A DNA stretch of 64,000 bases from Zoogloea sp041914405 (lineage in GTDB: Bacteria > Pseudomonadota > Gammaproteobacteria > Burkholderiales > Rhodocyclaceae). The notes below the pieces were generated by a model. It saw only the letters and a list, made by a program, of their open reading frames with translations, ran no database searches and was not told the origin of the DNA. The translations under genes and the position numbers were made by a program. Shown piece after piece: positions 23,516 through 30,756 of this stretch. The stretch spans positions 29,356 to 93,355 of the forward strand of contig NZ_JAYSDK010000022.1 of NCBI RefSeq assembly GCF_041914405.1, read 5' to 3'. Each line of letters begins with the position of its first letter. Position 1 is the stretch's first letter.

Positions 23516-25042
23516 TCAGAAATCCAGATCCATTTGGTTGTTGCCGGCGGCTCGCTTGCCGCGGTTTGGGACGGTCGTGCGTTTGCGCGAGCCGTGTTTT
23601 TGCACGATGGCGGCTTTGGCGGCACGGATGTCCGGTTGGCTCTTCAGTGCAAAGAGACGGGCCTTGGCGGAGCGGGTCGCGGTTTCCAGATCGAGCGGTG
23701 GCTCGGCGATGTCGCCGGGCCGAAGGCCGTGGCGGGCCTGCAAGTCGGCGGGCATGCGCCAAGGTTCGAATAGCCAGCTGTCGGGTACGCGGCGCAGGGC
23801 CGGCAGCCAGCGGCGCACGAAGTGGCCGTGGGGGTCGTGGTCGCGGGCCTGCTTGATGGGGTTGTAGATGCGCGGCACGTTGATGCCTGTGGTGCCCGAT
23901 TGCATCTGCATCTGGCTCCAGTGAATCCCCGGCTCGTAGTCGAGAAACTGCTGCGCAAGCCACAGCCCGACCGGCCGCCAGTGCAGCCACAGGGGGTAAG
24001 CGGCCACCGAGACGAGCATGGCGCGCATGCGAAAGTTGATCCAGCCGGTTTCGCGAAGCATGACCACGCAGGCATCGACCAGCGGCCAGCCGGTGCGCCC
24101 GGCCCTGAGGGCATCGAAATGGCGCGGGTTCCAGTCGTCCTCGCGCAGGCCGTCGTAGCCCCGGTGCAGGTTGCGGAATTCGAGTTCGGGCTCGCTTTCG
24201 AGCTTCTGGATGAAGTGGCAGTGCCAGTAAAGGCGGCTGATGAAGGCGCTGATACCGGCCTTGTGACGACTGGCCGAGGCGGGCAGGGTGGCGCCTTTGA
24301 GGCGCGCGGCGTGCACGATTTCGCGCAGGCTGAGGCAGCCGAAGGCCAGGTAGGGGGACAGGCGCGAGCAGGCGGAGGGCGCCGACAGGGGCGACGAGAT
24401 GCCACCGCGGTATTGCTGGCTGCGCTCGCCCAGAAAATCGTGCAGCACGTCCAGCCCGTGGCTGCGCCCGCCGCTTTGGCGCCGGGGCGGATCGTGCGCG
24501 GCGAGGCCGAGGGCCGCCGCTGCGGGGGGCGGCGTATCGGGCCAGGGCAGGGGCGCAAAGCGCAGATGCTGCGGCGTGGGCAGGCAGGGCTGGGCCATCA
24601 GGGCTTCCCAGCGGGCTTGCCAAGCATCGCGGCTGGCGAGGCGCCGCACCACGCCGAACTGGGGGAATTCCTGCCAGCGCACGCCGTGGGATCGGCACCA
24701 GCGGCCCACGGCGAGATCGCGCTGAAACGTGAGGCCGTTGCCGGTTTCTTCGTGGGCAAACAGCGCGCCAAACGGCGCCGTGGCATGCAGACGATCCAGC
24801 ACCTCGACCACATCGCCCGTGACCACGTGCAGCCGTCCGCCCAGCTGGCGCAGCGCCCGGTACAGTTCGCGCAGGCTCTCGAGGATGAATTCGTAATGCT
24901 GGCGTGCGGCGTCCGGCGCCTGCCACAGGGCGGGCTCCACCACGTACAGGCACAGCACCGGCCCGCGTGCTGCGGCAGCATGCAGCGCGGCGTGATCATG
25001 AAGGCGCAGATCGCGCTTGAACCAGACGACGCTGTAGTCCAT
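23516..25042 (-). CDS. Cryptochrome/deoxyribodipyrimidine photolyase-like protein
   Basis: A 508-residue protein starting ATG 25042 (MDYSVVWFKRDLRLHDHAAL). The N-terminal antenna-type domain has LCLYVVEP and LFAHEETGNGLTF. The FAD domain shows SRLSPYLAFGCLSLREIVH, FDALRAGRTGWPLVDAC, LRETGWINFRMRAMLVS and a C-terminal IYNPIKQARDHDPHG. Where classical CPD photolyases have an NxGxWQWxAGTG block, this one reads QMQMQSGTTGINVPR. It therefore belongs to a distinct photolyase branch and its repair activity is uncertain. The last ~60 residues are basic and rich in Ala/Lys. First photolyase in the leftward run, 17 bp after the FAD oxidoreductase gene. Confidence 0.88.
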   Translation of the reverse strand: MDYSVVWFKRDLRLHDHAALHAAAARGPVLCLYVVEPALWQAPDAARQHYEFILESLRELYRALRQLGGRLHVVTGDVVEVLDRLHATAPFGALFAHEETGNGLTFQRDLAVGRWCRSHGVRWQEFPQFGVVRRLASRDAWQARWEALMAQPCLPTPQHLRFAPLPWPDTPPPAAAALGLAAHDPPRRQSGGRSHGLDVLHDFLGERSQQYRGGISSPLSAPSACSRLSPYLAFGCLSLREIVHAARLKGATLPASASRHKAGISAFISRLYWHCHFIQKLESEPELEFRNLHRGYDGLREDDWNPRHFDALRAGRTGWPLVDACVVMLRETGWINFRMRAMLVSVAAYPLWLHWRPVGLWLAQQFLDYEPGIHWSQMQMQSGTTGINVPRIYNPIKQARDHDPHGHFVRRWLPALRRVPDSWLFEPWRMPADLQARHGLRPGDIAEPPLDLETATRSAKARLFALKSQPDIRAAKAAIVQKHGSRKRTTVPNRGKRAAGNNQMDLDF

Positions 25043-25059
25043 GACGCGCACCCGGCGAG

Positions 25060-26052
25060 TCAGGCTGCACCGAAAGACTGCGCGACCTGCTGGGCCAGCG
25101 CCTGTCCGCTCAGCCATGCGCCTTCGACCTTGCCGCCATTGAGCCAGTCGCCGCACAGGCCGATGCGCAGCCCGGCATTCCAGGCGCAGCCTGCGTCGAG
25201 GGCCGAATCGGTATCGGCGTAGCGCCAGCGGTGGGCCGACCACGCCTGCGGGGCGGGGGCACCGAGTCGGCCAAAGGCCTGCAGCAGCGCCGCGGCCACT
25301 GTTTCCGGCGTCTCTTCGATGTGCGCTTCGCTCCATTCGGCGCTGGCGTGCAGCAACCAGGTTTCCTGCGTGCCGCGGCCGGGCTTGCTGTTGTCGCGGG
25401 CGACCCAGCGCAGCGGACCGGAATTGACGAAGGCCGCGTCGAAAGAAAGGGCCACGGGGGCGTCGTAGCGCAGCATCAGCGCCCAGCTTCCGCGCATCAC
25501 GGCGCCGGCGGCGATGGCGGCCAGATCCGGCGCCACAGCTTCCAGCAGCGGCACCGCCTGGGGGGCCGGCACGGCCAGCAGCACCGCGTCGAAGTGGCCT
25601 GGCAGTTGGCCGTGCTCGGCGGAGGTCATCTGCCAGCCCGCTGGCATGCGCTCGAGTCGGGTGATGGTGGTTTGCGCAGTCAGCTGAAGGGGGGCGGCCA
25701 AGAAGCGGGCCGGTGCGGTCATGCGCGGCACGCCGACAAAGCGTTCGAGTCGCGTTTCGCTGCGCTGGCCGTCGCCCTCGTTGAAAACCGCCAGCCGCAT
25801 CGGCCACACGTCGGCTACGCCGGCAGCCTGCCAGCGCGCCACTTCGGCGCGAAAACCCGGATCGCGGGCGGTGAAGTACTGGGCGCCGTGGTCGCACTGC
25901 CAGCCGTCGCCGCGGCGGGTGCTCATGCGTCCGGCCGGGCCTCGACTTTTGTCGTAGACAAAAATATCAAAAGCGTTGTCGTAGAGATTTTTTGAGCAGG
26001 ACAAACCCGAAATTCCTGCGCCGATAACGGCAATTCTTGGACTTTTATTCAT
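25060..26052 (-). CDS. FAD-dependent oxidoreductase, renalase/amine-oxidase-like
   Basis: A 330-residue protein (ATG 26052). It has an N-terminal Rossmann FAD motif (IAVIGAGISGLSCSKNL), then VYDKSRGPAGRMSTRR, the renalase-type second FAD signature, and CDHGAQYFTARD. A C-terminal FAD contact is GLRIGLCGDWLNGGKVEGAWLSG. Proteins of this type recur beside bacterial photolyases in light-induced clusters; the substrate is unknown. The first ~35 codons are strikingly AT-rich compared with the rest of the gene and contain a palindrome matching the one abutting the start codon. First gene of the leftward arm of the divergent island. Confidence 0.88.
   Translation of the reverse strand: MNKSPRIAVIGAGISGLSCSKNLYDNAFDIFVYDKSRGPAGRMSTRRGDGWQCDHGAQYFTARDPGFRAEVARWQAAGVADVWPMRLAVFNEGDGQRSETRLERFVGVPRMTAPARFLAAPLQLTAQTTITRLERMPAGWQMTSAEHGQLPGHFDAVLLAVPAPQAVPLLEAVAPDLAAIAAGAVMRGSWALMLRYDAPVALSFDAAFVNSGPLRWVARDNSKPGRGTQETWLLHASAEWSEAHIEETPETVAAALLQAFGRLGAPAPQAWSAHRWRYADTDSALDAGCAWNAGLRIGLCGDWLNGGKVEGAWLSGQALAQQVAQSFGAA
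25947..25963. promoter_or_regulatory. Palindrome TTTTGTC-GTA-GACAAAA inside the oxidoreductase 5' end
   Basis: A perfect inverted repeat with 7-bp arms, ~90 bp into the leftward gene. It differs from the intergenic site at 26053-26067 at one spacer base over the shared 15 bp. A half copy, TTGTCGTAGA, sits between them at 25976-25985. Together they look like an operator cluster, possibly allowing looping. The binder is unknown. Confidence 0.5.
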
Positions 26053-26067
26053 TTTGTCCTAGACAAA
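26053..26067. promoter_or_regulatory. Palindromic operator TTTGTC-CTA-GACAAA at the divergent island promoter
   Basis: A perfect inverted repeat directly abutting the ATG of the leftward oxidoreductase gene. Its right arm overlaps a possible rightward -35 (TAGACA, 26060-26065), followed 18 bp later by GATACT (26084-26089) as a -10 for the SDR operon. A repressor bound here could block both directions. MerR-type B12-dependent light regulators (LitR/CarH) control similar gene sets, but none is encoded in this window. Confidence 0.6.
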
Positions 26068-26149
26068 TAGGGTGGTGTCTCATGATACTAGGCGAAACGA
26101 GGCGCTCAAAGAAGGTTCTTCGGAGGCGCTTGGAAATCCGGGAGTGGTC

Positions 26150-26890
26150 GTGGAAAAAATCGCATTGATTACCGGCGCAGCCGGCGGACTGGGCCGGGCC
26201 CTGGCTGCAGAACTGGCGGAGGAGGGCTGGCGGCTGATCGTGGTAAGTCGCGATGCCGGGCGGCTGGCCGAGGCTTTCGGCACCGCGCATCTGCACATCG
26301 AGGCCGATTGCAGCAGCGTCGCGGGCGTTCAGAAGGTGTTTCAAGTGGCGGCGGCACACCAGATGGTGCCGGAAGCCCTGGCCCACTGCGTTGGCAACAT
26401 CCGGCTGGGGAGCGTGCACCGCATGGCCGAGGCGGATTTCGACGATTGCCTGCGGGCGAACCTGATCAGTGCGTTTCACACGCTGGGCGGGTTTGTCGGT
26501 GCCTTGCGCAGCGCGCGCCGCCCCGGTGCCGCGGTACTGGTTTCGTCGGCCGCCGCGCAGATCGGCACGCCCAACCACGAGGCCGTGGCCGCCGCCAAGG
26601 CAGGGGTGGAAGGCCTCGTGCGCGCTGCGGCGGCCAGCCACGCCGGGGCCGGCATCCGCGTAAACGGGGTGGCGCCCGGCATCATGGAAACGCCGGCCTC
26701 GGCCGGCATCATCGGCAGTGCCACGGCCCGCGAGGCGGCGGCCAGGCAATACCCGCTACCGGGCATCGGCTCGCCGCAGGAACTCGCCCGTCTGATGGCA
26801 TGGTTGCTGTCCGAACAGGCCGCGCGGGTGACCGGCCAGGTGTGGTCGATAGACGCCGGCTTTTCGCAGATCCGCCCCCTCGTCAAGTGA
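26150..26890 (+). CDS. Short-chain dehydrogenase/reductase-like protein lacking catalytic Tyr
   Basis: A 246-residue Rossmann protein. I prefer GTG 26150 because GGAG precedes it by 5 bases and MEKIALITGAAGGLG then begins normally; the frame is open back to GTG 26072. The NAD(P) motif TGAAGGLG is intact, as are Ser133 and Lys150. The position of the catalytic Tyr (YxxxK) is Val146, in NHEAVAAAK. Conventional SDR oxidoreduction is therefore doubtful; cofactor binding or a structural role is possible. First gene of the rightward arm, 6 bp before DUF3429. Similar SDRs occur in photolyase-linked clusters in other proteobacteria (recalled family knowledge). Confidence 0.88.
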   Translation: MEKIALITGAAGGLGRALAAELAEEGWRLIVVSRDAGRLAEAFGTAHLHIEADCSSVAGVQKVFQVAAAHQMVPEALAHCVGNIRLGSVHRMAEADFDDCLRANLISAFHTLGGFVGALRSARRPGAAVLVSSAAAQIGTPNHEAVAAAKAGVEGLVRAAAASHAGAGIRVNGVAPGIMETPASAGIIGSATAREAAARQYPLPGIGSPQELARLMAWLLSEQAARVTGQVWSIDAGFSQIRPLVK

Positions 26891-26896
26891 GCTGCC

Positions 26897-27355
26897 ATGT
26901 ACAACGCGAGCACTGACACCTTGCCTGGCAGCGTGGCCTGGCTGGGCTACGGCGGGCTGTTGCCCTTTGTGGGCACGGCGCTGGCCATTTTTGTCGATCC
27001 CCATCACGCTGATTTGTGGAGCGATGCGCTGATGGCCTACGGCGCGGTGATCCTGAGTTTTGTCGGCGCATTGCACTGGGGGTTTGCGATGAGCCTGCCC
27101 AGCCTCGATGCCGGATGTCGCCGGGCCTGCTTTATCTGGAGCACGGTGCCGGCGCTGATGGCTTGGCCGGCGACGCTGCTGGAGCCCCTTGATGCCGGCC
27201 TGCTGCTGGTGACCGGTTTCTTGGTGCATTACTGGCAGGATCGACGCCTAGCCGCTCGGGCACGCTTGCCGGGCTGGTATCTGCCGCTGCGCCTGCGCCT
27301 CACCGCGGTGGCCTGTGGCAGCCTCCTGGCCGGTGTATTTCTCGTGTCGGTTTGA
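26897..27355 (+). CDS. DUF3429 integral membrane protein
   Basis: 152 residues with about four to five hydrophobic helices (residues ~13-33, 43-63, 79-95, 100-112, 131-150). The family signature GALHWGFAM lies in the second helix. DUF3429 proteins are often encoded with photolyase, SDR and FAD-oxidoreductase genes; their function is unknown. It is preceded by the SDR gene (6-bp gap), and its stop overlaps the ABC1 start (TGATG), so the three genes form one translational unit. Confidence 0.9.
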   Translation: MYNASTDTLPGSVAWLGYGGLLPFVGTALAIFVDPHHADLWSDALMAYGAVILSFVGALHWGFAMSLPSLDAGCRRACFIWSTVPALMAWPATLLEPLDAGLLLVTGFLVHYWQDRRLAARARLPGWYLPLRLRLTAVACGSLLAGVFLVSV

Positions 27356-28695
27356 TGGCGACCAAGCCCGAACGCAGTGCCTTCGCCGTGCCCACCGGGC
27401 GCCTGTCGCGGCTTGCCCGCCTGGGGAGCCTGGCGTCCGGGGTGGCGGGTGGCATGCTGGCCGAAGGGGCGCGGCAACTGGCCGGCGGGCGACGGCCCCG
27501 GGTGGGCGAGCTGCTGCTCACGCCGGCCAACGCCCGCCGCGTGGCTGAGCAACTGGCCCAGATGCGCGGTGCGGCGATGAAAGTCGGCCAGTTGCTGTCG
27601 ATGGATGGTGGAGATCTGTTGCCCCCCGAGCTGAGTGAAATCCTGTCGCGCTTGCGCTCGGATGCTCGTCCGATGCCCATGAGCCAGCTGGTACCGGTGC
27701 TGGCGCAAAACTGGGGGGAGGGCTGGGAGCGCCATTTCAGGCGCTTCTCGTTCACCCCTATGGCGGCCGCGTCGATCGGCCAGGTGCACGCTGCCGAGGC
27801 GAGCGACGGCAGCCGGCTCGCCATCAAGGTTCAGTACCCCGGCGTCAGGCAGAGCATTGCCAGCGATATCGACAACGTTGCCGGTTTGTTGCGGATCTCC
27901 GGCCTGTTGCCCAAGACCCTGGACGTATCAAGCTTGCTCGAAGCGGCCAAACAGCAACTCCACGAGGAAGCCGACTACCTGCTGGAAGGGGCCCGCCTGA
28001 CGCGCTACCGGGCGCTCTTAGCCGATCGCCCGGCGTTTTTGCTGCCGCAAATGCGGGCGGAACTTAGCACGCCGGGCATTCTCGCCATGTCCCGCGTGGA
28101 TGGCGTGGCGATCGAGTCGCTGCAGGATGCGCCGCAGCCCGAGCGGGACCGGCTGGTCGGCCTGTTGTTCGAGCTGCTGTTTCGCGAGATCTTCGAATTC
28201 CGCCTCGTTCAGACCGATCCCAACTTCGCCAACTATCTTTACGAGGTGGCGACAGGCCGCTTGATCCTGCTCGACTTTGGCGCTACCCGCCCCTTTGACG
28301 AAGGCCTCTCCGAAACCTACCGGCGCCTGCTCACGTCGGCGATGCGGAGCGAGCCGGCCGGCCTTGAAGCCGCAGCAGCCGACATCGGCTATGTGTCAGA
28401 GGCGCTTGAGGCGCGACATCGCCACGCCGTGCTCGAGATGATCACGCTGGCCTGCGAACCCTTGCGCCAAGTCGGCCCCTTTGATTTCGGCCGTTCCGAT
28501 CTGTCGCTGCGCATGCGCGATGCGGGCGTGAAGCTCGGACTGGACCGGGATTTCTGGCACATCCCGCCGGTCGATACCCTGTTTTTGCACCGCAAGCTCG
28601 GCGGGCTTTACATGCTCGCTGCCCGGCTCAAGGCGCGGGTCGATGTCAGGGCGCTGTTTGCGCCCCACGCGGGCAGTCGGGCGGCGGGGGAGTAA
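27355..28695 (+). CDS. ABC1/UbiB-family atypical protein kinase
   Basis: A 446-residue protein (ATG 27355). It shows the family KxGQ motif (MKVGQLLSMDG), the Ala-rich nucleotide loop (AAASIGQVHAA), catalytic Lys in LAIKVQYPGV, QTDPNFANY in place of the catalytic HDPH.GN loop, and LDFG as the metal-binding DFG. The N-terminus has a short hydrophobic patch, but no C-terminal membrane helices like those of UbiB are obvious. UbiB supports ubiquinone synthesis; ADCK-like relatives respond to stress. Here the setting suggests a role in isoprenoid or quinone homeostasis under light stress, which is inference. Last gene of the rightward arm. Confidence 0.9.
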   Translation: MATKPERSAFAVPTGRLSRLARLGSLASGVAGGMLAEGARQLAGGRRPRVGELLLTPANARRVAEQLAQMRGAAMKVGQLLSMDGGDLLPPELSEILSRLRSDARPMPMSQLVPVLAQNWGEGWERHFRRFSFTPMAAASIGQVHAAEASDGSRLAIKVQYPGVRQSIASDIDNVAGLLRISGLLPKTLDVSSLLEAAKQQLHEEADYLLEGARLTRYRALLADRPAFLLPQMRAELSTPGILAMSRVDGVAIESLQDAPQPERDRLVGLLFELLFREIFEFRLVQTDPNFANYLYEVATGRLILLDFGATRPFDEGLSETYRRLLTSAMRSEPAGLEAAAADIGYVSEALEARHRHAVLEMITLACEPLRQVGPFDFGRSDLSLRMRDAGVKLGLDRDFWHIPPVDTLFLHRKLGGLYMLAARLKARVDVRALFAPHAGSRAAGE

Positions 28696-29210
28696 GCGGG
28701 GCCAGGTGGACCAGGAGGTACACAACCCGGGCCGGGTCATTGCCTTGATGCGGGCCAGTTTGGCAATGTCGTGCTCCTCAGTAGGCGTCGCCCTGGGCCT
28801 GTTGAATCTTTTCCAGAGGAGCCTTTGTTTCTGCCTTGCCTTCGAGCACCCCGACCGGTAAGTTCCGGGGACTGTGCCTCTGGTCTGCGCAGGCGCATGT
28901 CATCACGTTGCGCAGGATGCTCGAGAGCAACGTCCGGTCTGAACCGGTCTTGTGGTGGGCGAGTTTGTTGCAGAGGCTGTGTTTCCCGGCGTTGGGCCAC
29001 GGCAAGAGCTTGGCGGCGGGCGGGGCATGTGCAGTCGGATAGAGGGGGCAGCCGGCTGCACCGTTATTGCAGCAGAACCGGCCTCACGGCGTGAAGAGCG
29101 GCCGAGATCGCCATCGCGTCGCATCGGGCGCGGAGACAGCGGAGTGGTCACGCCTTGATGGGTGATCCTGTGTCCGGCAGCGCCTGCCCAGGACCAGCAA
29201 TCGACCAGAC
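28696..29210. other. Intergenic region with decayed coding-like sequence and repeat copy B
   Basis: About 515 bp without a supported gene. Leftward frames contain protein-like stretches: a TTG-initiated ORF at 28778-29005 (ending EKIQQAQGDAY) and, one base out of frame beyond its stop, EEHDIAKLARIKAM. This pattern fits a decayed gene with a frameshift. I do not recognise it. The right part carries the repeat shared with 20387-20467. Confidence 0.4.
29039..29117. repeat. Dispersed repeat, copy B (right flank of photolyase island)
   Basis: Same orientation as copy A at 20387-20467; roughly 75-80% identical by eye with a 2-bp gap. The two copies bracket the photolyase/SDR island, about 8.6 kb apart. 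The short identical GCATCGGGCGC lies just beyond each copy, at differing distances. Confidence 0.6.
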
Positions 29211-29212
29211 AA

Positions 29213-29242
29213 CAAAAAAGCCAACCCTCGCGGATTGGCTTT
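29213..29242 (-). terminator. Rho-independent terminator of tRNA-Asn
   Basis: Read leftward: stem AGCCAATCC/GGGTTGGCT (29219-29240) followed by TTTTTTG, starting ~17 bases past the tRNA CCA end. Confidence 0.85.
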
Positions 29243-29257
29243 TCTGCTTGCTTGTCT

Positions 29258-29333
29258 TGGCTCCTCGACCTGGGCTCGAACCAGGGACCTACGGATTAAC
29301 AGTCCGGCGCTCTACCGACTGAGCTATCGAGGA
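29258..29333 (-). tRNA. tRNA-Asn (GTT)
   Basis: A 76-nt cloverleaf with encoded CCA. The acceptor stem TCCTCGA pairs with TCGAGGA. The D loop is AGCTCAGTCGGTAGAGC, the anticodon loop CTGTTAA gives GTT, and the T loop is GGTTCGAGCC. It has its own promoter upstream and terminator downstream. Confidence 0.97.
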
Positions 29334-29345
29334 ACAGAGGCGCGC

Positions 29346-29374
29346 AGTATAGGTAGACGTTTTCGAAACGTCAA
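29346..29374 (-). promoter_or_regulatory. Sigma-70 promoter of tRNA-Asn
   Basis: Read leftward: TTGACG (29374-29369), 17-bp spacer, TATACT (29351-29346), with the tRNA 5' end 12 bases further on. Confidence 0.85.
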
Positions 29375-29429
29375 GCCGACCTGCGCAGATTTTTACCCCC
29401 GGCTTGGCCGGGGGCGGTGCAGCGGAAGT

Positions 29430-30638
29430 TTAGGCCTTGATGACGGCGGCGATGGCGTCGGCGACGTAGTCGAGGTTCTTGCTGTTCAGCGCGGCCAGGC
29501 AGATGCGGCCGGTGCCGACGGCGTAGATGCCGAACTCGGTCTTCATGCGTTCGACCTGCGCGGTGGTGAGACCCGTGTAGGAGAACATGCCGCGCTGCTT
29601 GATGACGAAGGAGAAGTCCTGGTCGATGTTACGGGCAGCCAGCTTGTCGACGAGGCCGGTGCGCATGGCGCGGATGCGGTCACGCATGCCGGCCAGTTCG
29701 GCTTCCCACTGGGCACGCAGCTCGGGGGTGGACAGCACGGCCGCCACGACCGCGCCGCCGTGGATCGGCGGGTTGGAGTAGTTGGTGCGGATCACGCGCT
29801 TGAGCTGGGACAGCACGCGGGCGGACTCGTCCTTGTTCTGGGTGACGATGGACAGGGCGCCGACGCGCTCGCCATACAGCGAGAAGCTCTTGGAGAAGGA
29901 GCTGGACACGAAGAAGGACAGGCCGGAGGCGGCGAACAGGTTCACCGCGACGGCGTCCGGCTCGATGCCGTCGGCGAAGCCCTGGTAGGCCATGTCGAGG
30001 AAGGGGATGAGGCCGCGGGCCGCACAGGCCTTGACCACTTCGGCCCACTGGGCTTCGGTGAGGTCGGCGCCGGTGGGGTTGTGGCAGCAGGCATGCAGCA
30101 CGATGACGGAGCCAGCCGGCAGCGTGTTGAGCTTGGCGATCATCGCCTCGGCATTGGCGCCGCGGGTTTCCGGGTTGTAGTACGGGTAGGTTTCGACCGG
30201 GAAGCCGGCAGCCTCGAACAGGGCGCGGTGGTTTTCCCAGGAGGGATCGGAGATGTAAACGGTGGCGCCGGAAACGACGCGCTGGATCAGGTCGGCGCCG
30301 ATGCGCAGGGCGCCGGTACCGCCGAGGGCCTGGGCGGTGACGACGCGGCCGTCACGGATGAGGGCGCTGTCGGCACCGAACAGCAGGTTCTGCACCGCGC
30401 TGTTGTAGGCGACGGGGCCTTCGATGGGCTGGTAGCCGCGCGGAGGGGCCGCTTCGAGGCGGGCCTTTTCGGCGGTCTTGACGGCGGCCAGCAGGGGAAT
30501 CTTGCCGTTGTCGTCGAAATAGACGCCAACGCCGAGGTTGACCTTGGTGCTGCGGGTATCCGCGTTGAAGGCTTCGTTCAGGCCAAGAATCGGATCGCGG
30601 GGGGCCATTTCCACCGCAGCAAAGATCGAAGAGCTCAT
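29430..30638 (-). CDS. tyrB: Aromatic/aspartate aminotransferase (class I, PLP)
   Basis: A 402-residue fold-type-I aminotransferase of the AspC/TyrB group. Visible motifs are LGVGVYFDDNGKIPLL, GGTGALRIGADL, the PLP-region HACCHNPTG, FLDMAYQGFADG, and the Schiff-base lysine in SSSFSKSFSLYGERVG. RTNYSNPP and the C-terminal GRICLAALN match the substrate-binding parts. It transfers amino groups between aspartate or aromatic amino acids and 2-oxoglutarate. TyrB is used because many betaproteobacteria have one enzyme of this type; AspC is equally possible. It is divergent from uvrB. A GC hairpin (29395-29414) follows the stop but lacks a T-tract. Confidence 0.88.
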   Translation of the reverse strand: MSSSIFAAVEMAPRDPILGLNEAFNADTRSTKVNLGVGVYFDDNGKIPLLAAVKTAEKARLEAAPPRGYQPIEGPVAYNSAVQNLLFGADSALIRDGRVVTAQALGGTGALRIGADLIQRVVSGATVYISDPSWENHRALFEAAGFPVETYPYYNPETRGANAEAMIAKLNTLPAGSVIVLHACCHNPTGADLTEAQWAEVVKACAARGLIPFLDMAYQGFADGIEPDAVAVNLFAASGLSFFVSSSFSKSFSLYGERVGALSIVTQNKDESARVLSQLKRVIRTNYSNPPIHGGAVVAAVLSTPELRAQWEAELAGMRDRIRAMRTGLVDKLAARNIDQDFSFVIKQRGMFSYTGLTTAQVERMKTEFGIYAVGTGRICLAALNSKNLDYVADAIAAVIKA

Positions 30639-30756
30639 GGGGTCTCCAAAAGGGGCGAAGGGAGCGGGGCACTTTGTGCCGTCCGCTGGGCGATAATACG
30701 GAGTTGCCCGTGGAACACGCGGGCGCCGCCGATGGACTTAAGACAGAAATTTTATC

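Noticed and set aside
22113..24953. 946-codon leftward frame that could be read as a giant fusion ending in DASH
   Set aside because: The upstream part is an out-of-frame translation of the photolyase and DUF2256 genes; DASH has a normal ATG at 23372 with its conserved N-terminus.
29395..29414. Terminator after the aminotransferase gene
   Set aside because: The CCCCCGGC/GCCGGGGG hairpin is strong but has no T-tract in the direction of transcription (TAAAAAT follows).
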